NCBI GenBank assembly: GCA_035606235.1
Contig: DATNFU010000057.1
Coordinates: 87,753 to 151,752, forward strand
Reading direction: 5' to 3'
DNA length: 64,000 bases
Source of the DNA: 66-474 sp035606235
Lineage (GTDB): Bacteria > Pseudomonadota > Gammaproteobacteria > Xanthomonadales > Rhodanobacteraceae
Part shown: positions 8,344-17,603 of the stretch, one piece after another
How the letters are laid out: the number at the start of each line of letters is the position of its first letter
Numbering within the stretch: the first letter of the stretch is position 1
The notes under the pieces: generated by a model
Databases searched by the model: none
What the model was told of the DNA's origin: nothing
What the model saw: only the letters and a program-made list of their open reading frames with translations
Position numbers and translations under genes: made by a program

Positions 8344-10335
8344 TCAAGCGGTGGCGCGCCCCATCCGCGTGATCCACCGATAGAGCACGAAAACGATCGC
8401 GGCGAAAGCGAGGCCGCCGATCCATAGCGAGGCAGCCTCGAACCCCGCGCCAACCAGGGCCAACGGCGCGGCATTGCCGGAGAATGCCACCACCGCGGCG
8501 ATGATCACGCCGATCAGGCTTTCGCCGACGATCAGGCCCGAGGCCAGCAGCACGCCAAGTTGCTTGACGCCTTCGGAATTCTTCTCGCGATTCGCGCGCG
8601 AATCGAAGAACGCGCCGACCAGCGCGCCAACCACCACCATCAGCGTGGTCGAGGTCGGCAGGTAAATTCCCAGGCCCACGGCCAGCGGCGGCAATCGCAT
8701 GTTCTTGAAAGTGCGCGCCAGGATTTCATCCAGCACGATCACGCCACCGCCGATCGCGGCGCCGATGCCGATCAGGCTCCAGTCGATGTTGCCGGTGATC
8801 ACGCCTTGCGCCAGCGCGGAAATCAAACCCGCCTGCGGAGCGGGCAATGCACGCGCGGGGTCCACCCCAGGCGCGCCGGCGAAGCCGTACGCATGCGAAA
8901 GCAGGTCCAGCACCGGCGGAATCACCAGCGCGCCGGCGATCACGCCGATCACCAGCGCCACCTGCTGTTTCCACGGTGTCGCGTCGACCAGTTGGCCGGT
9001 TTTCAGGTCCTGCAGGTTGTTGTTGGCGATCGAAGCGACCGCGAACACGATCGACGTGATGAACAGCGCGAACGCCACCAGAGACTTGCCGGCGCCGGGC
9101 GCGGTGTGCGCCTGGATACCGAGCACCAGCAACAGCGCGGCAATGATCACGACCAGAATACCGATGCCGGAAAGCGGACTGTTGCTCGATCCGATCAGGC
9201 CGGCCATGTAGCCGCACACCGCTGACACCACGAAGCTCAGGATCACCACGAACACCACGCCGCCGCCGACCAGCCACCAGACGTGTTCACCCAAGCCGCT
9301 GGTGAAACTGAAATTGCCCAGCATGATGCCGACCGGAATCAGGCACAGCAGTGTGATCAGCCCGACGATGCCGATCGGCATGTCCTGTTCGGTGCGCGCC
9401 AGCGTGTGCGCCTGCCCCGCCTTGCGCACGCGCGAAGCGGCCATTGCGCCGGCCAGGCCGCCGATCACCGGCTTTACCAGTTTCGCCAGTGTCCAGATCG
9501 CGGCCACGCCGATCGTGCCGGCGCCTACGAAGCGTACGTAATGGCTCCATGCGCCTTGCGCGACTTCCGCCGCGGCGCCCGCGACCGGATACAGCGCGGT
9601 GAAATGCGGTACCGCCCAGGCCCAGCCGATCAGCGCGCCGACCAGCATCGCAATGCCGACCCACAAGCCGACCAGATGGCCGACCGCGAACAGCGCGAAC
9701 GACAAGGCGAAGTCATAACCGGTTGCGCCGCCGCGCGCATTCAGCCGGAAATATTGCGCCACATCGCTGGCAAAAATCTTCGTCTGCACGATGATCGCGA
9801 ACAAGGCGGAAACCACCGCGCCGGCGACTACCGCCTTCAATCCCGATTTTCCCGATTCCACCGCGGCTGCACTGGCGTCGCCGCCCGAACCCACCTTCAA
9901 TACTTCCGCGCAAGCCACCCCTTCCGGATACGGCAGATCGGAATCGGTGACCAGCGCGCGCCGCAGCGGGATCGTGTACATCACGCCGAGGATGCCGCCC
10001 GTGGCGCAGATGCCGAACGACAGCCAGAACGGAAACCCGGTCCACCAGCCGATCATGATCAGGCCGGGCAATACGAAAATGATCGAGGACAAGGTGCCGG
10101 CCGCCGAGGCGACCGTCTGCACGATGTTGTTTTCCTGGATGGTCGCGTCGCGGAAGCCGCGCAGGATCGCCATCGAGATCACCGCCGCCGGGATGGACGT
10201 CGAGAACGTCAGCCCCGCCTTCAATCCAAAGTACACGTTCGCGGCGGTAAACACGAATGTGATGACGATGCCGATCACCATGCCGCGAACGGTGAGTTCG
10301 CTGCGTGGTTGCACGCCGATGGCTGCGGTGTTCAT
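8344..10335 (-). CDS. OPT-family oligopeptide transporter
   Basis: A 663-residue polytopic inner-membrane protein with about 15 hydrophobic segments. It opens with SELTVRGMVIGIVITFVFTAANVYFGLKAGLTFSTSIPAAVISM and has IPLRRALVTDSDLPYPEGVACAEVLKVG, the conserved loop of bacterial OPT (oligopeptide/metal-chelate) transporters. The substrate is probably small peptides or peptide-metal complexes and cannot be told from sequence. The ATG at 10333-10335 is chosen because upstream in-frame codons lie in the divergent gluQRS promoter region. It ends 55 bases before htpX on the same strand. Confidence 0.93.
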   Translation of the reverse strand: MNTAAIGVQPRSELTVRGMVIGIVITFVFTAANVYFGLKAGLTFSTSIPAAVISMAILRGFRDATIQENNIVQTVASAAGTLSSIIFVLPGLIMIGWWTGFPFWLSFGICATGGILGVMYTIPLRRALVTDSDLPYPEGVACAEVLKVGSGGDASAAAVESGKSGLKAVVAGAVVSALFAIIVQTKIFASDVAQYFRLNARGGATGYDFALSFALFAVGHLVGLWVGIAMLVGALIGWAWAVPHFTALYPVAGAAAEVAQGAWSHYVRFVGAGTIGVAAIWTLAKLVKPVIGGLAGAMAASRVRKAGQAHTLARTEQDMPIGIVGLITLLCLIPVGIMLGNFSFTSGLGEHVWWLVGGGVVFVVILSFVVSAVCGYMAGLIGSSNSPLSGIGILVVIIAALLLVLGIQAHTAPGAGKSLVAFALFITSIVFAVASIANNNLQDLKTGQLVDATPWKQQVALVIGVIAGALVIPPVLDLLSHAYGFAGAPGVDPARALPAPQAGLISALAQGVITGNIDWSLIGIGAAIGGGVIVLDEILARTFKNMRLPPLAVGLGIYLPTSTTLMVVVGALVGAFFDSRANREKNSEGVKQLGVLLASGLIVGESLIGVIIAAVVAFSGNAAPLALVGAGFEAASLWIGGLAFAAIVFVLYRWITRMGRATA

Positions 10336-10395
10336 GGCCACTCCCCGATGAAAAGCGCTGCCGCATACTAGCCGAAAGTCGGATGGGGAAATGGC

Positions 10396-11283
10396 ATGTC
10401 CGGTTATCGCGGCCGCTTTGCGCCCTCGCCCACCGGCGAATTGCATTTTGGCTCGCTGCTGGCGGCGCTAGGCAGCTGGCTGCGTGCGCGTGCCGCGCGC
10501 GGCGCATGGCTGGTGCGGATCGAGGATATCGACCCGTCCCGCGAAGTGGCGGGTTCGGCTGATGCGATCCTGCGCGCGCTCACCGCCTGCGGTTTGCAAC
10601 CCGACGAACCACCGATTTACCAGAGCACCCGGCCAAATGCCTACGCTGCCGCTTTCGAACAATTGCGGCGCAACGGTCAGGTGTTCCCCTGCTGGTGTTC
10701 GCGCAGTGATCTGGGCGTGCTTGATGGGGTGCATCGGGGTGCATGCGTTGCCGCACCCGATGAAAGCCGATCGCCGGCCTGGCGAGTGCGCGTGGACCAT
10801 GCGCTGATCGAATTCGAGGACGGCCTGCAAGGTCCGCAACATTGTAAACTTGCCGAGAGCGCCGGAGATTTCGTGATCAAGCGCGCCGACGGGCCGTTCG
10901 CGTATCAACTCGCCTGCGCGGTGGATGACGTGGCATCGCGCATCACTGAAGTGGTGCGCGGCGCCGACCTGCTGGATTCGACACCGCGGCAGATTTTCCT
11001 GATGCGCCTGCTCGGCCTGCGCGAGCCGGCTTACCTGCATCTGCCGGTAGTGCTGGATGCAAGCGGAGCCAAGTTCTCGAAGTCCGAAGGCGCCGCGGCG
11101 ATTGATTCGCGCGATCCGGCACTGGCGATGCGCGCGGCGCTGGCATTGCTTGGTATTCCTGCAACCGCTTTGCGTGCAGGAAATCCGCGAAAACTGCTCG
11201 CCGCCGCGGCTTCCGCGTTCGACATCAATGCAGTGCCGCGCACACGCTGCCTTTTCCACACAACGGGTTCAAAGCTGCGGTAA
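10396..11283 (+). CDS. gluQ: Glutamyl-Q tRNA(Asp) synthetase
   Basis: A stand-alone GluRS catalytic core that attaches glutamate to queuosine at position 34 of tRNA-Asp. The 295-residue protein has GRFAPSPTGELHFGSL (HIGH-like) at the N-terminus and AKFSKSEGA in place of KMSKS, and lacks an anticodon-binding domain. The zinc site reads CWC followed by His and Cys 12 and 16 residues later, so the usual Tyr ligand appears replaced by His. In many gammaproteobacteria it follows dksA; here dksA is about 13 kb away. Confidence 0.94.
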   Translation: MSGYRGRFAPSPTGELHFGSLLAALGSWLRARAARGAWLVRIEDIDPSREVAGSADAILRALTACGLQPDEPPIYQSTRPNAYAAAFEQLRRNGQVFPCWCSRSDLGVLDGVHRGACVAAPDESRSPAWRVRVDHALIEFEDGLQGPQHCKLAESAGDFVIKRADGPFAYQLACAVDDVASRITEVVRGADLLDSTPRQIFLMRLLGLREPAYLHLPVVLDASGAKFSKSEGAAAIDSRDPALAMRAALALLGIPATALRAGNPRKLLAAAASAFDINAVPRTRCLFHTTGSKLR

Positions 11284-11294
11284 GCGCGACCATC

Positions 11295-11325
11295 GCCTGG
11301 CAAGCAGCCATCCATGGCACGTATT
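11295..11325. repeat. Partial member of the AGCCATCCATGGC hairpin family
   Basis: Reads GCAAGCAGCCATCCATGGC, resembling the GCAGCCATGGATGGCTGC hairpin repeats elsewhere in the window. It sits in the 231-base gap before phaB1. In the same gap a TAGAAT at about 11474 could be the -10 of the phaB1 promoter. Confidence 0.35.
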
Positions 11326-11514
11326 CGGATCGGCATCCATGCCTTGCCCTCACGTGCAGCGCGATCTGCCATTACACGACAGTGCTGCATGTTCGACCTG
11401 CGGGCGGGCTCCCGCACAATGCGGCAACGGTTGCTCTACCCCGCACCGCAACATGCGTCGCGCGACAAGCCGACTAGAATCGGACGCGACCTCTACAAAA
11501 CCAAAGGAAAACAC

Positions 11515-12258
11515 ATGGCCCAGCAGCGCGTGGCATTAGTGACAGGCGGCACCGGTGGCATCGGTACGGCCATCGTGTGCAGGCTCGCCGGCATGGGCCA
11601 CAAAGTCGCCACCAATTACCGCGACGAGGCGAAAGCCAAAACCTGGCAACAGAAGCTCGCCGCGCAGGGCGTGCACGCCACGCTGGTGCCGGGCGACGTC
11701 TCCGATCCGGCTTCATGCGAGGCGATGGTGCGTGCAATCGAAAAGGAAACCGGTCCGATCGACATCCTGGTCAACAATGCCGGCATTACCCGCGACACCA
11801 CTTTCCACAAGATGACCTACCAGCAGTGGACGGACGTGGTGAACACCAATTTGAACGCATGCTTCAACGTGACGCGACCGGTGATCGAGGGCATGCGCGC
11901 GCGCAAGTGGGGACGCATCGTGCAGATCAGCTCGATCAACGGACAGAAGGGCCAGTACGGGCAAGCCAATTACGCTGCAGCGAAAGCCGGGATGCACGGC
12001 TTCACCATTTCGCTGGCGCAGGAGAACGCGAAGTTCGGCATCACCGTCAACACCGTTTCGCCGGGCTATATCGGCACCGACATGGTGATGGCGGTACCGG
12101 AAGAGGTGCGCGCCAAGATCGTGGCGCAAATCCCGGTCGGGCGACTGGGCGAACCCGACGAAATCGCCTACGCAGTCGCATTCTTTCTCGATGAGATGGC
12201 CGCGTGGATCACGGGCGCGAATCTCGCGATCAACGGCGGGCATTACATGGGTTGGTAA
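11515..12258 (+). CDS. phaB: Acetoacetyl-CoA reductase (copy 1)
   Basis: NADPH-dependent short-chain dehydrogenase that reduces acetoacetyl-CoA to (R)-3-hydroxybutyryl-CoA for polyhydroxybutyrate synthesis. The 247-residue protein has the cofactor motif TGGTGGIG at residues 10-17, NNAGITRD, the catalytic Ser in QISSINGQKGQYGQ and YAAAKAG (Tyr-X3-Lys). The NGQ.GQ.GQ.NY segment and final NGGHYMGW match PhaB more than FabG. The ATG at 11515 follows AAAGGAAAAC. An in-frame extension back to 11314 has no family similarity. It is the first gene of a phaB1-phaR-phaB2 cluster; no polymerase (phaC) or thiolase (phaA) is in this window. Confidence 0.92.
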   Translation: MAQQRVALVTGGTGGIGTAIVCRLAGMGHKVATNYRDEAKAKTWQQKLAAQGVHATLVPGDVSDPASCEAMVRAIEKETGPIDILVNNAGITRDTTFHKMTYQQWTDVVNTNLNACFNVTRPVIEGMRARKWGRIVQISSINGQKGQYGQANYAAAKAGMHGFTISLAQENAKFGITVNTVSPGYIGTDMVMAVPEEVRAKIVAQIPVGRLGEPDEIAYAVAFFLDEMAAWITGANLAINGGHYMGW

Positions 12259-12446
12259 ATGCCGCGCTGCGCGATGCCTCGAATCGCCTCGCGCGCGGCA
12301 TTTGCCAGGTGAGGCAAGGATGCCAACAGGTAATCCGCCAGGGTTGGCGAACCAGGGATGGCGTGCGAGCGCGTCCAGGATGGCCGCTTGCCTGGATTGA
12401 GGCATTGCTCCTTTTGCGCCGCCGCAACCCGTGTTAGCTTTGCCGC

Positions 12447-12923
12447 ATGGCAACAGTGCGCATCATCAAGAAATATCCCAACCGGCGCCTCTATGACACC
12501 GAGATATCCAGCTACATCACGCTGGAGGAAATACGCCAGTTGGTGCTGACCGGCACCCCGTTCGAGGTGCACGACGCCAAGACCGGCGAGGACCTCACCC
12601 GGCAGGTATTGCTGCAGATCATCGCCGAGCACGAGCAGCACGGCCAGCCGATGTTCTCGGCCAACCTGCTGTCGCAGATCATCCGGTTCTACGGTGACTC
12701 CATGCAGGGTTTCGTGGGCGGCTATCTCGAAAACAGCCTGCAAATCTTCCTGGACCAGCAGCACAAGTTCCGCGCGCAGTTGAACGAGATGCTCGGCCAG
12801 ACGCCGTGGTCCATGTTGAACGAAGTGACCGAGCGCAACATCGATCTGTGGAAATCGCTGCAACGCGGTTTCCTGGAAGCCAATGCTGCGGGCGCCAAGC
12901 CCCCCGGCAACGGCAAGAAGTAG
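12447..12923 (+). CDS. phaR: Polyhydroxyalkanoate synthesis repressor PhaR
   Basis: A 158-residue DNA- and PHA-binding repressor that controls phasin and PHA genes. The N-terminal PHB/PHA accumulation-regulator DNA-binding domain is clear (RIIKKYPNRRLYDTEISSYITLEE), followed by the PHB-accumulation regulatory domain (VHDAKTGEDLTRQVLLQIIAE) and a helical segment rich in Gln and Met. It lies between two acetoacetyl-CoA reductase genes on the same strand. Its likely regulatory targets are phasin genes elsewhere and possibly its neighbours. Confidence 0.96.
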   Translation: MATVRIIKKYPNRRLYDTEISSYITLEEIRQLVLTGTPFEVHDAKTGEDLTRQVLLQIIAEHEQHGQPMFSANLLSQIIRFYGDSMQGFVGGYLENSLQIFLDQQHKFRAQLNEMLGQTPWSMLNEVTERNIDLWKSLQRGFLEANAAGAKPPGNGKK

Positions 12924-13017
12924 CGCTAGGCCCTCGACGACTCCGTTGACACTTCGCGGAGCGCTTTCTACCATCCCTTTTCTGTTGCGGCGCAACACAT
13001 GCCGCTGCGCGGCATTT

Positions 13018-13125
13018 CTTCAGGGGGAAGCGCGGTCAGGATGGCTGCTTTGTGATCCACACGATCAGGGAAGATCGAAATCCCCAAGACGCGCGGCCAT
13101 GGATGCCCGCTTTTGATCCTCGCGA
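13018..13125. repeat. Two tandem 'TGGCTGCTTT / GATC-TCGCGATC' dispersed elements
   Basis: The 232-base gap before phaB2 holds CAGGATGGCTGCTTTGTGATC near 13040 and CCATGGATGCCCGCTTTTGATC near 13096. Both are degenerate relatives of hairpin elements found upstream of several other genes here. No other feature was seen in the gap apart from the phaB2 ribosome-binding site. Confidence 0.4.
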
Positions 13126-13155
13126 TCTGGAACGACCGCAAACGGAGTGAATTCC

Positions 13156-13902
13156 ATGGCTGAGCGTATCGCCATCGTTACCGGTGGCATCGGCGGTTTG
13201 GGCACCGAAATCTGCAAGCACCTGGCGCGCGACGGCCGCATGGTAATCGCCGCCGACCTCGGCAATCGGCAGGAGCGGCTCGCCGCGTTTCGCGACGAGG
13301 TGAAAGAGTTCGACGGGCACGTCGTGTTCGCGCCGGTGGACGTCTCGCGCTTCGATGATTGCGCCGCGCTGGTGAAACACGTTGGGGACACCTGGGGCAG
13401 CGTCGATATCCTCGTCAATGCTGCCGGCATCACGCGAGACATCAGTCTGCGCAAGATGGAAGAGCAGCAATGGCACGAATTGATGCGCGTCAACCTGGAT
13501 GGCGTGTTCAATATGTCCCGTCAGGTAGTCGAAGGGATGAGCACGCGCGGCTTCGGCCGCATCGTCAATATTTCATCCGTGAATGGCCAGACCGGACAGT
13601 TCGGACAGACCAATTACTCCGCCGCCAAAGCGGGCATGCACGGCTTCTCGATGGCGCTTGCGCGCGAGGTGGCGAAGAAGGGCGTGACAGTGAACAGCGT
13701 GTCGCCAGGTTACTGCCGCACCGAAATGGTCATGAAAGTACCCGAGGATATCCGCGCGCAGATCATCGCGCAGATTCCGGCTGGACGACTTGGCGAACCT
13801 TCCGACATTGCGCGCACGGTGGCCTTCCTGACCGCCGAGGATGCAGGCTTCATCACCGGCGCGAACATTCCGGTGAACGGCGGCTATTTCATGAGCTTCT
13901 GA
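13156..13902 (+). CDS. phaB: Acetoacetyl-CoA reductase (copy 2)
   Basis: A 248-residue paralogue of the reductase at 11515, with TGGIGGLG, NAAGITRD, NISSVNGQTGQFGQTNYSAAKAG and NGGYFMSF. By eye its catalytic segment is closer to the Cupriavidus PhaB sequence than copy 1 is. The ATG at 13156 follows CGGAG by about 9 bases, while a GTG at 13147 is in frame but lies inside that ribosome-binding site. It is the third gene of the pha cluster and is convergent with argH. Whether the two copies differ in cofactor or chain-length preference cannot be seen. Confidence 0.91.
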   Translation: MAERIAIVTGGIGGLGTEICKHLARDGRMVIAADLGNRQERLAAFRDEVKEFDGHVVFAPVDVSRFDDCAALVKHVGDTWGSVDILVNAAGITRDISLRKMEEQQWHELMRVNLDGVFNMSRQVVEGMSTRGFGRIVNISSVNGQTGQFGQTNYSAAKAGMHGFSMALAREVAKKGVTVNSVSPGYCRTEMVMKVPEDIRAQIIAQIPAGRLGEPSDIARTVAFLTAEDAGFITGANIPVNGGYFMSF

Positions 13903-13907
13903 TCCTG

Positions 13908-13981
13908 CAGGAGCCTGCTTGCAGGCGACCCCGGAACCTTTGGCCATAATGGCGCCGGTCGCCGGCAAGCCGGCTCCTACA
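13908..13981. repeat. REP-like palindrome between phaB2 and argH
   Basis: Imperfect inverted arms CAGGAGCCTGCTTGCAGGCGA and, at the other end, CGCCGGCAAGCCGGCTCCTA enclose a central palindromic GGCCATAATGGC. This is the classic 'TAGGAGCCGGCTTGCCGGCGA' REP of pseudomonads and xanthomonads. It fills the convergent gap and may serve as a bidirectional terminator. A degenerate relative (GGGGCTTGCTTGCAGGCGA) lies just after cysS at about 23503-23522. Confidence 0.75.
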
Positions 13982-15266
13982 GAGCTTCCAGACGCTCCCG
14001 CAATTCCCCAAGGCGCAAATCGCCCGCCGCTCCCGGCGATACCCGCGCGGCAAGACTCGACTCGGGGGTGCGACCCTGCCCTGCCGATTGCGGCGATTCT
14101 GCGGCGCGTTTGTACGCCTCCCGAAAGGGCACGCCTGCGAGCGCCTGCTCGATCGCGACATCGGTGGCGTACATCGCAGGCTCGATTGCCGCGCGCATCG
14201 CCTCCGCATTCCATTGCACGCCGGTCAGCAGATCCGGCAACAACGCCAAGGCCGCAAGGCCGCGCCCGAAACCGTGCACCAGCGCGCCCTTGCTGACTTG
14301 CAGATCGCGCTGATAACCCGAGGGCAGCGACAGCAACTGTTCGATCTCGCAGCGCGCGGCCGCGACGCTGGCATAGCTCGCGCGCATCAGTTCAATCACA
14401 TCCGGATTGCGCTTGTTGGGCATGATCGAGGAACCGGTGGTGAATTCCGGCGGCAAAGTTGCGAAGCCGAATTCGGCGGTGGTGAACAGCGAGAGATCCC
14501 ACGCAAGCCGGCGCAAGTCCAGCAAAGCCGAAGCGAGCGCCTCCAATGCGGCCAGCTCGAACTTGCCGCGCGACAATTGCGTGGCGATGGGGTTTATCTG
14601 CATACGCGCGAAGCCGAGAGCACGCGTGCCGTGCTCGCGATCCAGCCCCAGATTGACGCCATAACCCGCGGCGGTGCCGAGCGGATTGGCGTCGATCCAA
14701 TCACGCGTAGCCCTCGCACGCATCGCATCATCGATGAACGACTCGGCGAAACCGGCGAACCACATCGCGGTCGAAGACACCACCGCGCGCTGCAGGTGCG
14801 TATAGCCGGGCATCGGCAGCGATTCGCATTCGGCGCGCTGCAGACACACGCGCGCGATCGTGCCGCACAGGCTTTGCAGCAATTCGAGCTGCTGCCTTAC
14901 CCACAACCGCGTCGCGACCAGAATCTGGTCATTGCGGCTGCGCCCGGTATGCACTTTGCGGCCGGTATCACCCAGGCGCCCGATCAATCGCGCCTCGATC
15001 GCGGAGTGGCCGTCTTCGAAACGCCCGTCGAGCACGAATGTCCCGCTGGTGAATTCCTCGGCCAGGCTTTCCAGTTCGCGATCCAGCGCATCCGCCTCAT
15101 CCTGGTCGAGCAAGCCGATCCGCGCGAGCCCCCGCGCATGCACGCGACTGGCATGGATGTCGTGCAGGAAGAATTCGCGATCCAGCAACACGTCGTCAGC
15201 GGCAAGAAAACGCATGATGCGATCGTCGGTGCGGGTGCCTTTCTTTTGCCAAAGCAGGTCGCTCAT
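13977..15266 (-). CDS. argH: Argininosuccinate lyase
   Basis: Last step of arginine synthesis: argininosuccinate to arginine plus fumarate. The 429-residue protein belongs to the fumarase/aspartase superfamily, with HTGRSRNDQ, PGYTHLQRA and the catalytic-Ser signature GSSIMPNKRNPD. The ATG at 15264-15266 gives MSDLLWQKKGTRTDDRIMRFLA. It is shorter at the C-terminus than E. coli ArgH (about 457), as is usual in xanthomonads. It is the last gene of the arg operon, 55 bases after argC. Confidence 0.96.
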   Translation of the reverse strand: MSDLLWQKKGTRTDDRIMRFLAADDVLLDREFFLHDIHASRVHARGLARIGLLDQDEADALDRELESLAEEFTSGTFVLDGRFEDGHSAIEARLIGRLGDTGRKVHTGRSRNDQILVATRLWVRQQLELLQSLCGTIARVCLQRAECESLPMPGYTHLQRAVVSSTAMWFAGFAESFIDDAMRARATRDWIDANPLGTAAGYGVNLGLDREHGTRALGFARMQINPIATQLSRGKFELAALEALASALLDLRRLAWDLSLFTTAEFGFATLPPEFTTGSSIMPNKRNPDVIELMRASYASVAAARCEIEQLLSLPSGYQRDLQVSKGALVHGFGRGLAALALLPDLLTGVQWNAEAMRAAIEPAMYATDVAIEQALAGVPFREAYKRAAESPQSAGQGRTPESSLAARVSPGAAGDLRLGELRERLEAL

Positions 15267-15321
15267 GGAAGCTCCATTGCGTGCGCTTCGCGCGCGTATG
15301 TCATCGTGCGCGACGCGCACG

Positions 15322-16263
15322 CTACACGGGAATACCCTCGAACTCGTCAAATCCCAATGCACGATTGAGATTCTGCATGGCCTGCGTGGCTGCGCCCTTC
15401 AGCAGGTTGTCGAGCGTGGCGACGATCACCGCGCGCTTGCCGCGCGGAGCCACCGCGAAACCGCCGATCTCGACGCGATGCTCGCCGGCGATGCGGCTGA
15501 CCCATGGCGGATCATCAATGATGCGGATCAAGCGTTCGTTGGCGTAACGGGCGCCGTAGCGCGCTTTCAACGACTCCGATGAAGCGGCTTCGCGCATCCA
15601 CAGATTCGTCGTCAACGTGATGCCGCGAAAATGCGGCGCCACGTGTGGCACGAATTCGACCGGAACCCCAAGTTGCGTGGATGCTTCGCGCTCGTGCAGA
15701 TGCCCGACCAGACTGTATGGCATCAGGTTGTCGCGCAATTTCTCAGGATCGTTCTTGTCCGAAGGCTTGGTACCGGCGCCGGAATATCCGGATACCCCGA
15801 AACATTGCGGCGGTCCCGCCAGCGAATCCAGCAGCGGCGCGATCGCAAGCTGCATCGCGGTTGCGTAGCAGCCCGGATTGGCGATGCGGCGCTGGCCGGC
15901 GTAACGCGCGCGCGTCAGTTCCGGCAAACCGTAGTACCAGGAGTCGCTGAAGCGATGATCCGCGGAGAGATCCACGATCACCGTTTGGCGCGCGTGCGCA
16001 TCCAGCGCTTCCACGAACGGCGCGGACTTGCCGTTGGGAAGCGCGAGGATCACCGCCTCCGCACCCTCGCGTGCCGCCTGCCCGGCGTCCAGGTTTGCGT
16101 AGCAAAGATCACCGGCGAAGCCGAAGACGTGATTCGCCACGGGTTGCCCGGCGAGCTCGCGCGACGATACAAAGGCGAGTTCCAGCTCCGGATGGCGCGC
16201 GATCAACGCGATCAATTCCGCGCCGGTGTGCCCGCGTGCACCGATGATTCCGACGCGCTTCAT
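15322..16263 (-). CDS. argC: N-acetyl-gamma-glutamyl-phosphate reductase
   Basis: NADPH-dependent third step of arginine synthesis, giving N-acetylglutamate semialdehyde. The 313-residue protein has the Rossmann motif GIIGARGHTGAEL, the active-site Cys in RIANPGCYATAMQLA, and SGYSGAGTKPSDKNDPE. The ATG overlaps the stop of argB by four bases (ATGA), indicating translational coupling. Confidence 0.97.
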   Translation of the reverse strand: MKRVGIIGARGHTGAELIALIARHPELELAFVSSRELAGQPVANHVFGFAGDLCYANLDAGQAAREGAEAVILALPNGKSAPFVEALDAHARQTVIVDLSADHRFSDSWYYGLPELTRARYAGQRRIANPGCYATAMQLAIAPLLDSLAGPPQCFGVSGYSGAGTKPSDKNDPEKLRDNLMPYSLVGHLHEREASTQLGVPVEFVPHVAPHFRGITLTTNLWMREAASSESLKARYGARYANERLIRIIDDPPWVSRIAGEHRVEIGGFAVAPRGKRAVIVATLDNLLKGAATQAMQNLNRALGFDEFEGIPV

Positions 16264-17603
16264 GTCCGATCCTGCAGCGTCGCTGGCCGCGCGCGGCAGT
16301 GCTCCACGCTTGCCTCGATCGCGGCAAACGAGTCCAGCCCGTACCAGAACACGTTCCAGCGCGGCTGCTTGAAACAGCCGTCCGCTTGTGCCGCGTAGAA
16401 ATCATTGATGCCGTTGCCATGACGCGAGCGCCAGAACAGAGATGGATTTTCCGCGCGCATCACCTGCCAGGCCGCGCGCCCCAGCCCCTCGCCCTGCGCA
16501 TCCTCGGCCACCGCAAACTTGTCGAGATAGGCGACGCGCACTCCGGCAGAAAATGCTTCGCGGGTCAGGATCAACGCGGCGCGATAGTTTTCGCTGACGT
16601 ACGCGCGATACAGTCGCGTGGTCTCGAAATAATCGTTCGCCAATTTCCGGCCGAAGCTGGATTCGATCAGCGCGCGCAACCTGCCCGTGTCCAGTTGCGA
16701 CCAGCGCGTGCAACGGCGCACCTTCTCGCCGCGCCGCACCAGGGTGCCGGAACCTCTATGCGTGAACAGCTCGCGCGCCAGTTCCGCAGGCCGCGTGATC
16801 GAAACCGATGAGGCCAGCGGCAGCGCATCGAGCATATCCTTGATCTGCGCAAGTTTCAGTCGCATACCCGAATGCAGCCATGGCGCTTGCATCAAGGTGG
16901 CGTAATCGGTGCGCAGATTGATCGAATCAATCACCCTGTTTTCGCCGTCGAGCAACCCGCCGCTGCCAGTCAGGAAAACGATCTTGTACGGTTGCGCGGC
17001 ACGTACCAGTTCGTTGACCGCGAAGTCGGCGTTGACGTTGAGGATGTGTCCTTGCACCGTTTCGCCCAGGGAAGCGATCACCGGAATCGAACCGGCCTTG
17101 ATGCTGGCCTCGATGGGCGCGAGTTCTACGCGTGCCACGCGACCGACCAGACCGTACTTGCGGCGATTGAGAAACGCCGCCTCGAACACGCCGGACACGA
17201 TCGAGGTCGCGCGCACGTCGTGTCGCTGCAATGCTTCCACCAGCGCGAGATTCTGCGCCTGCATCACCCGCCGCACGATCGCCAGCGCATCCGGCGTGGT
17301 CACTCGCAAACCGTCGAGCGTGCGTTTGGCGATGCCGGCCTGTGCCAGCGCCTCGTCGAGTTGCGGACCGGCGCCGTGGACCACGATCGGCGTCAAGCCG
17401 ACCTGCTGCAGAAACGCAAGCGATGATGTGAGCGCATCCAGGTCATCGCGCAACACCGCACCGCCGACCTTGACCACGGCGAAGCGCTTGGCATCCAATC
17501 GCGCGAACCGCTGCAGGTATTGCCGCACTTCCTTGGCGCCATCCATGCTCGACAACAGTCGCACGATGGTCAGCCGCAGCGGCGTCGGGCTGTCGGCAAT
17601 CAT
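16260..17603 (-). CDS. argB: Bifunctional N-acetylglutamate synthase/kinase (ArgB-type kinase fused to GNAT domain)
   Basis: Residues 1 to about 290 form an amino-acid-kinase domain that phosphorylates N-acetylglutamate (AVVKVGGAVL, VVHGAGPQLDEAL, LNVNADFAVNELV). Residues from about 300 form a GNAT acetyltransferase domain (AYLDKFAVAEDAQGEGLGRAAW) that can make N-acetylglutamate from acetyl-CoA and glutamate. The architecture matches the xanthomonad/vertebrate-like NAGS/K proteins (447 residues here), supplying steps 1 and 2. The ATG at 17601-17603 overlaps the argE' stop by four bases. No separate argA or argJ is seen. Confidence 0.94.
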   Translation of the reverse strand: MIADSPTPLRLTIVRLLSSMDGAKEVRQYLQRFARLDAKRFAVVKVGGAVLRDDLDALTSSLAFLQQVGLTPIVVHGAGPQLDEALAQAGIAKRTLDGLRVTTPDALAIVRRVMQAQNLALVEALQRHDVRATSIVSGVFEAAFLNRRKYGLVGRVARVELAPIEASIKAGSIPVIASLGETVQGHILNVNADFAVNELVRAAQPYKIVFLTGSGGLLDGENRVIDSINLRTDYATLMQAPWLHSGMRLKLAQIKDMLDALPLASSVSITRPAELARELFTHRGSGTLVRRGEKVRRCTRWSQLDTGRLRALIESSFGRKLANDYFETTRLYRAYVSENYRAALILTREAFSAGVRVAYLDKFAVAEDAQGEGLGRAAWQVMRAENPSLFWRSRHGNGINDFYAAQADGCFKQPRWNVFWYGLDSFAAIEASVEHCRARPATLQDRT

